DNA of 64,000 nucleotides, from positions 1,135,298-1,199,297 of the forward strand of contig MNCI01033354.1 in NCBI GenBank assembly GCA_015680685.1. Direction: 5' to 3'. The notes beneath the pieces were generated by a model. It saw nothing but the letters and a program-made list of their open reading frames with translations, was not told where the DNA came from and searched no databases. The stretch comes from Gnetum montanum (lineage: Eukaryota > Streptophyta > Gnetopsida > Gnetales > Gnetaceae). Each line of letters starts with the position of its first letter. The first letter of the stretch is position 1. The position numbers were made by a program, and so were the translations under genes. Positions 57,684-64,000 of the stretch are shown here, piece after piece.

Positions 57684-58620
57684 TTGCCCACCGGTATAGA
57701 ATACACGTTCCTTGAAAACAGAAAGCCGGTAATTATTAATGCTAAGATTACTCCGCACCAAAAAGAGATACTATTGGAAGTGATAAATAGATGGTCAAAA
57801 GCCTTTTCTTGGTTATGTCTTGAATTAACTGGAATAGATCCTAGGATATGCCAACATAGAATTTACACTAACCCCTCCATGAAGCCTCCAAGACAATCGC
57901 AAAGGCATTTAAACCCAAATTTGAAGTAAGTAGTTAAGGAAGAAATCGAGTAGCTTCTCAAGGCTGGGTTCATATACCCCATTACTAATAGAAAATGGGT
58001 TAGCCCCTTTGTTATTGTGCCTAAAAAGGGAAGCAAATGGAGGGTGTGCATAGATTTTAGGCTACTGAATATTGCAACATTCAAAGATCACTTTCCATTA
58101 CCATTTGTTGACCAAGTCTTAAACACCATCACAAGGCATCGCTATTATAGTTTTCAGGATGGATATAATGGATATAACCAAATACAAATAATCCTAGAAG
58201 ACCAAGCCAAGACTACGTTCACTATTCCTTGGGGAATGTTTGCATACAAACAGATGTCGTTTGGCTTGTGCAATGCCCCTGCAACATTTTAATGACTAGT
58301 TCTAATCATATTCCAATAGCAGATAGGGAATGGCATGGAGGTCTTTATGGACAACTTCTTCACTTATGGAGCAAACTTTGATCAAGCCTTGGACCAGTTG
58401 GAGCAAGTGTTAAAAAGATGTGCAGAAACTAATTTGAGGCTCAACTAGCAAAAAATCCATTTGATGGTCCATGAAGGCATAGTACTAGGGCACAAAATCT
58501 CACACATAGGGATAGAGGTAGACCCTAAGAAAATCAAATTATCCAAGGAATTACCTGTCAACTGAAAACTATGAAAGATATTCAGTCATTTCTTAGACAT
58601 ACTAGCTACTATAGGAGATT
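57684..58620 (+). pseudogene. pol: R10 reverse transcriptase
   Basis: In the frame of 57684: ITPHQKEILLEVINRW, GIDPRICQHRIY, a stop, then FVIVPKKGSKWRVCIDFRLLN, FPLPFVDQVLN, DGYNGYNQI and FGLCNAPATF. The catalytic box reads FMDN (58344-58355): the second Asp codon GAC has become AAC, so the enzyme is dead. GHKIS and a QSFLRHTSYY-like block follow after a frameshift near 58530. Confidence 0.92.
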
Positions 58621-58699
58621 TATTGAGAACTTTTTAAAGGTTGCCAAACCATTGGTGGAATTAACGAAAAAGGATGTACCTTTTGAGTGGACCAGGGAA

Positions 58700-59160
58700 T
58701 GCGAATTAGCTTTCCAAACTCTGAAATAGAAGCTAGTAGAAACACCCATTCTACAAGCTCTTAACTAGTCCAAACCATTCCATATCATGACTAACGCATC
58801 CAACTATGTCTTAGGAGCCATACTTACATAGTTAGACGACCAAAAGCATCCTTATTACATCCACTGTGCAAGTAGAAGTATCGCTGGTGCACAACTTAAC
58901 TACACTACCACAGAGAAAGAATTAATGGTTGTAGTGTTTGCACTAGAAAAGTTTAGACACTATGTATTGGGATATAAAGTATATATACATATAGATCATA
59001 GTGCAATAAGGTTCCTCATGAATAAGCCAATGGTAAGCCCTCGTATCATATAATGGCTTGTAATCTTATAAGAGTTCAATCTTACGATGATCGATCGTAA
59101 AGGCACCAAGAACGTAGTTCCTAATCATTTATCTCAGTTGCGATGGGATAACAACGAGGA
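58700..59160 (+). pseudogene. pol: R10 RNase H domain
   Basis: Across frame changes the blocks EWTRECELAFQTLK, ASNYVLGAIL, TTTEKELMVVVFALEKFRHYVL, HIDHSAIRF and a FNLTMIDRKGTKN-like segment can be read in order. The DH pair of TDH remains (IDH). It is more broken than in R6. Confidence 0.82.
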
Positions 59161-59299
59161 CAAGTATCCAATTTCTAATTATTTTCTTGATGAATTCCTC
59201 TTTGCTAGTGTAGTGAATAATCAATCACCCACAGAGAAAAACTAGTACAGTAGCATTCTTACCTATCTCCTCACCCGACAAACACCACAAGAGTTAAAC

Positions 59300-60583
59300 C
59301 TTAAGAAGAAAAAACAGTTTCTTCACCAAGCCAAGTACTTTATGGAGATTAATGGACAACTTTATAAAGTGGGTCCTAATGGTTTGGTTTGATGGTGTGT
59401 TCCTGATATAGATCAACTACGAGTTCTCCAAAATGCTCATGAGGGTCCTTGTGGGGGTCATTACATTGAGAGATGAACGAACATCAAGATCTTACTTGTA
59501 GGATATTATTGGCCTACATTATTTTGGGATGTCCATTGCTTCATCTAATCTTGTAAGCACTGTCAACATGATGGGGGAATGACTGCTAGAATGAAGGGTC
59601 TACAATAATGGATTCAACCGTTAGAACCCTTCGACATTTGGGGAATTAATTTTATGGGGATAATTACACCAATGTCCAATGGAAAATCTTATATTATTGT
59701 TGTTTTTGATTACCTAACAAAATGGGTAGAAGCAGCGACTATTAAGGATTTTACATCATCTACAACTACACGATTTGTTCAACAACAAATCATAAATAGG
59801 TTGGGTGTGCCACGTGCACTTATTTTAGATAATGGTACGTACTTCATAGGTGCAACTTTTTAGAAATTAATGCAACGCTTAGGGGTTGAGCATAAATTGA
59901 CTACACCATACCACCCCCCAAGTGAAAAATTAAGTAGAAGTCACCAACAGGAAGATTACAAAGATATTGACAAGAACCATTAGCAAGCTTAGGCGAGACT
60001 GGAGCACTAAACTGAATGATGCTCTTTGGGCATACCACTCCACATGGAAACTTCCTACAAGCTATGAGTTAGTGTACAGTAAATTACCAATGCTTCCCAT
60101 TCAAACTAAGCTCTGTACACTATCCGTGGCATGTGACGTTAACCTTGACCTTGATCTAACACAGAACAACGGTTAGTAACCCTTCACTTGCTATATGAAA
60201 ACTGATTAGCTGCCCTATCATCTAATGAATTGCACAAGGCCTTGAATAAACAACGTCATGACCTAAGAATTAGGAAAGTTAAATATCAACCAGGAGATAA
60301 GGTTCTCTACTGGAATCCCACACATGTGCCACAACGTACTAAATTTCAAACACTGTGGGAAGGACCTTATATTATTTATGCAAATTTTCCTTCATGGGCC
60401 ATGACAATATACAAACCTGAGAGCCTAGATAAGAAACTTTTGATCAATGTGCAACAAACCAAACCTTTCCATGAGCTTAGGACAGCTAGTACACATCCTA
60501 CCTTTGTTGATGGACAACCTTGCTCACTATTTCAAATCTCCTCCTTCCAACTTAGTTGTGGGCGAGATGGCCACCTATGCTAA
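59300..60583 (+). pseudogene. pol: R10 integrase and pol C-terminus
   Basis: The zinc-binding module (NAHEGPCGGHY..CKHCQ, near 59420-59570) shows both His and both Cys. The core at 59635-59930 has GINFMGIITPMSNGKSYIIV (first Asp changed to Asn), VPRALILDNGTYF and GVEHKLTTPYHP, then a frameshift before the Glu. The C-terminal open stretch 60230-60583 has YQPGDKVLYWN, LWEGPYIIY and a final QISSFQLSCGRDGHLC. The stop at 60581-60583 marks the pol end shared with R6 and R11. Confidence 0.9.
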
Positions 60584-62098
60584 CCATTTTAGGCCCTTGG
60601 TTCTTTTTGAATTTTGTTTTACACATTTTTTATTTTACACATTCTTTCCACTTTTCTTTTTCTTTTTTACACCATCATTCATATTTTTACTATTTCTTTG
60701 TTTGCTTGATTGCTTTTATTTGTCATCCAATAAGTGCTCATGATGGTGGATTGAATTATATCATATTGATTACTAATGTTTGGTTTTTACCTTTGAATTA
60801 TGATGTTGATATTAAGGTATGATTTCTTTGGTAAAATAGGCAATGAGTCCACGTTGTCCACTCATCCATACAATGCTATGGTCTTCTTTGGCTTGGAACT
60901 ATACAGTCCCCTTTTTCTAAGTAAACTTGTTAATGAATTGGTGGCTGTGTATTTTTCAAACCAAGGAAAGACTCAAAGGATGAAAAGGGTGTGACCTCAA
61001 GGGGAGTCGATGCATTTGTGCTAGCCATTCTCTTGGGTGCTTGGATGCTTTTTCTTGGGTTTTCTGCCATTCTAACATTGTTCAAAAATCAGGAAGCTGA
61101 GTGAATAAAAATAAGTCTTTGCATGGTGTGGTTCTCATGCAAAAAAAAAATAAAAAAAGTGTGAGAATTTAAAGCACACACCTTAGACATAATAAAGCAA
61201 TATGGGCTATAAGCATTGGTTATGGAACTGGAAAGACATGTTACCCATGCTTGAAGGTTCCCTCTAACTAAGGCCCTTTCTCACTTCCTACTTCTCCATC
61301 TCACTCTCCTCAGAATGGTGGTGACTCTTTGTGAAAGCATTCTTGTTGATTTAAGTGGATGGATTGGTCAAGTGTGTTGATGCGAGGTCACTAGATGTGG
61401 TTTGTTTGAGTCTGGATTTGGGATGAGTTCTACTCAATCACATTAACCATAAAATACACAAGGGACATTACACAACCTTGTTCTTTGGATTCCATTTTAT
61501 TCTCTCCTCTCCATATTTCTCCCCATTTTCCATCTCATTGCCAATTTTATCATTAGTCCATTCTGGGTTGATGCATTATTTTTCTTTGGTGAATTCTTGT
61601 GGGTAAGTTTTTAACTCTTGCTTCCAAATGACATTCCTAAAGCCTATGGACTCTTTGATTTGTGGGTTTGTCAGGGCATAAAGGGCATGAGCCTACTTTG
61701 GGGAGGACCCACTAGCATTCCTTCTTTGTGAAATTGTTAAGTTCTTTTTCTTAAACATTTCCTATAATCAATCATCTCTTATTTCATCCCCATCCATGAC
61801 ATCCATTTTATTGGCGTTGTCGTTGTTATTTTTTCCCATCTTTGTTGTTCCTCATATTTTTCCATCTTATAGCTATCGAAGGTTCGCTCTTAGTCGTGGG
61901 GGCCCTAGCACAAATTTTTCAATTTTATCCATTTTACTATTCACCTAACCCCTACACCTTGGGTAGTCACCTATGATAAATCTCTAAACCAATTTCTACC
62001 ATAGCCACAACTCAGCCAATGCACTTCATATAGGCAAGGTATCAACTGCATTGTGGTTTATCTATCCTTGCTCATTTTTTACTGTGTTGTGTGTGCAG
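60584..62098 (+). other. R10 non-coding region between pol and 3' ORF
   Basis: T-rich after pol, then collinear with R11 54295-55882. Landmarks are the block around CTTTGGGGAGGACCCAC (61696-61712), the polypurine-tract-like GTCGTGGGGGCC (61893-61904) and the terminal TGTGTGTGCAG. No conserved coding blocks are seen. Confidence 0.55.
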
Positions 62099-62332
62099 AT
62101 GGTGATCATACAAATAATGGACTGGGCTTGGAGGAAGCACTTAGGATGGACTAGAACTGGAGCATTTATGAAAGGAGCAAGTTTGGTGGCATGGCTATGG
62201 ATAAACAATAGAAGGCACAATCTTAGCATTGGTGGTAACACGCTTCATTTTCTTTCTCTCTCTTTCTCCACAAGCTACCAAATAAAGGCCTGGATGTCAT
62301 TTATATATGATTGTTCACCACAATGGTCATGA
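62099..62332 (+). pseudogene. R10 short 3' (env-position) ORF
   Basis: 77 codons from the ATG directly after TGTGTGCAG to a TGA. It starts MVIIQIMDWAWRKHLGW, aligning with the R11 start MAIIQQ. No domain is recognised. It is probably a truncated remnant of the longer 3' ORF kept in R6. The upstream in-frame ATG at 62051 lies before the putative splice site and is not favoured. Confidence 0.4.
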
Positions 62333-62475
62333 AAACTAATGTTGTAATATGCTTATTCATCCATTCACTGGGCACGTTGAGTCTATCATCCCATTCCACC
62401 ATCAATTGTCAATTAGTCAATAATCCCATACCTTCCCAATATTTTGTAAGGAACTCGAGGACAAGTTTTCATTAT

Positions 62476-62487
62476 GTCGTGGGGGTA
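62476..62487 (+). other. R10 polypurine tract
   Basis: GTCGTGGGGGTA directly precedes the 3' LTR, after the CTCGAGGACAAG block also seen in R1, R5 and R6. Confidence 0.85.
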
Positions 62488-63469
62488 TGATGAGAGCAGT
62501 TACTCTAATAATTAGAGTGGTTATTATTAGAGTGGTTACTCTAATTATTAGAGTGGTTATTATTAGAGCAGTTACTCTAATTATTAGAGTGGTTATTATT
62601 AGAGTAGTTACTCAAATTATTAGAGCAGTTACTCTAATTATTAGAGTGGTTATTCTCAGGTTACTTTTGGGCCTATAAATATAGTGCCCAGGTGCACCAT
62701 AGGGAGTAATTTAGAAGAAGGAGTCAAGAGAAAGTCTAGGAAAGAAGTCTAGTAGCAGTCAAGTAGCAAAACTCTTGTAGTTAGAGTATTTTCCAAGTGC
62801 CCACATTAGGAGGTCTAAGTGTGGACAAATCTTCATTTGAGCATTATGTACTTGAGCACACCTTGTGTACGGCAATAAAGACGAGCTCTTCAATTCATCC
62901 TTGCAACACTTGAGATTTGATTTCTTATGCATTTCTTTTATTTTATTTTCTTATGCATTTATCTTATTTTATTTTATTTTATGCACTTTACATTTATGTT
63001 ATTAGCATAGTAATTCATTTTGATCAATTAGGAAAATCATTAAATTACACTCAGTAGGATCATTTTGAGCATATGTGTAACACTTGGTAACCCAGTAACA
63101 ATTAGCATTTGGTAATCCCAGTAGTGTTGCACTGGTTTAGGATGTGTACGGCAAGTGAGAACGGATGCTGGTGTTAGGATTAGTTAAAACTTAGTTAATG
63201 AGTAGTTAAGATAAATTAGTCACTTAGTTATCTCTCTTCTCCCTTATTAGCATAGGACATAAAAACATAAAATATATAAAAATCATATGCCTCAAGCTTA
63301 CTTAACCATACAATCGTGACATACAGGTAATCTTGGGAAAACAACAGTCAACCAACCCGTCCTTATTCCACAAGGGTGCATAAGCACTTAGTCCTTGGAA
63401 TTCGACTAGATGGTGCGTGAAACACTTGTATTCGTATGGTTGAGTGTATGGCTACCTCGCTACTCATCA
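62488..63469 (+). repeat. R10 3' LTR (982 bp)
   Basis: It starts TGATGAGAGC and ends CGCTACTCATCA. TATAAATA is at 62674-62681. The U3 array (62488-62655) has about four 36-bp units, each with GTGGTTACTCTAATTATTAG and GTGGTTATTATTAGA, against about two and a half in the 5' LTR. The TSD GAGGA follows at 63470-63474. Confidence 0.95.
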
Positions 63470-63474
63470 GAGGA

Positions 63475-64000
63475 GAATTGAATATATTTTTTTAGTATGA
63501 TGGATTTTATACTATTTTTTTCCTTTTATTATTTGAAGGTAGTTATGTTTTATAATGGTAAATATTTCTAGGAATTATTATTTTATTTGTGTATTAGTTT
63601 GGGCAATTGGAGTTTTTCTTCTATTCCATGGTTTTTTGGGTAATCTTCATTAAAGTTTCCATGGTTCGATTCTTCCACATACTTTGATAATTTGATGTTG
63701 TGGGAGGTTGGTGCTAGGAAGTGTGGGTGGATTGTGGAGTAGTTGTGCAGATTGCTTAGATGTTTGTGATCTACCTTCCTCTCTTTTGATTTTTCATCAT
63801 TCAGATTTGGAGGTGACTGATCTTAGCTTCTTCCCCATTTATGAGTATAGGTTTTGTGCACATTTGTGGATGAATATTGTTTATTTTTGCTATATGATTC
63901 TAATTATATTTGTGGGTTGATGGGGTTTTGTTATGAAGAGATACAAAACTATTTGAATGGATTTTATATGGATAATTTGTAATTAATTATATGACTATTT
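63475..64000. other. Unassigned AT-rich DNA right of R10
   Basis: This is the continuation of the sequence at 45631-46055 into which R10 inserted. No coding block, LTR end or repeat is recognised. The short frames are not supported. Confidence 0.3.

Larger units (their letters stand above)
46061..63469 (+). mobile_element. R10: complete Athila-like element carrying nested R11
   Basis: LTRs at 46061-46988 and 62488-63469 are flanked by the TSD GAGGA. Without the 7,223 bases contributed by R11 and its TSD copy, the element is about 10.2 kb. It holds a primer site, gag-pro-pol, a non-coding region, a short 3' ORF and a polypurine tract. It is the full-length counterpart by which the losses in R11 can be read. 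Confidence 0.95.

Noticed and set aside
62487-62678. A 63-codon frame with repeated VVTLIIRVVII
   Set aside because: It is the U3 repeat array of the R10 LTR read as protein. The unit copy number differs between the two LTRs and it lies upstream of the TATA box.

Overview
This window reads as intergenic nuclear DNA of a seed plant with a large, retrotransposon-filled genome. I see no host gene, rRNA or tRNA gene. Almost everything that can be identified is decayed LTR retrotransposon. The main group resembles the Athila lineage of Ty3/gypsy: primer-binding sites matching plant tRNA-Asp, a reverse-transcriptase box FMDD in place of YVDD, gag-pro-pol in one frame, and an extra 3' ORF. A Tat-like gypsy element, a chromovirus-like gypsy fragment and a Ty1/copia element are also present. 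The sequence alone does not tell a conifer from a large-genome angiosperm.

Layout. R1 (1-2859, +) is the 3' end of an Athila-like element inserted into the integrase region of R2 (2860-9557, -). 9558-10263 is unassigned AT-rich DNA. R3 (10264-11640, +) is a chromovirus-like pol fragment cut by a copia LTR piece, R4 (11641-12230). 12250-12684 and 18622-21700 form one degenerate array of about 180-bp repeats, split by R5 (12685-18621, +), a gag-only element with a matching 5-bp target-site duplication (TSD). R6 (21945-34625, -) is the longest Athila-like element and the only one with a long 3' ORF; it lies against a Tat-like element, R7 (34626-38050, +). S8 (38538-39546) is a solo LTR with a TSD. 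R9 (about 40380-45630, +) is a copia element. R10 (46061-63469, +) is an Athila-like element with both LTRs and a TSD. Inside its protease region sits R11 (49814-57031, +), with its own TSD.

How the parts relate. R2, R6 and R10 carry all pol domains (R2 only to the integrase). R11 keeps a single-frame gag-protease but has lost RT, RNase H and integrase, while keeping the last codons of pol. R1 and R5 end in the same way just after gag. The non-autonomous copies would have needed pol from full-length relatives. All coding regions are interrupted by stops, and catalytic residues are lost in several copies, so nothing here looks active.

The most unusual signals are: U3 promoters built from short palindromic repeats that differ completely between subfamilies; a recurrent TGA-N3-ATG at the same place in gag; a zinc knuckle with CX2CX3HX4C spacing; a splice-acceptor-like AG abutting the 3' ORF start; and an internal copy of the polypurine tract. 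Three single Ns flanked by exact 42-46 bp duplications are very probably assembly artefacts.
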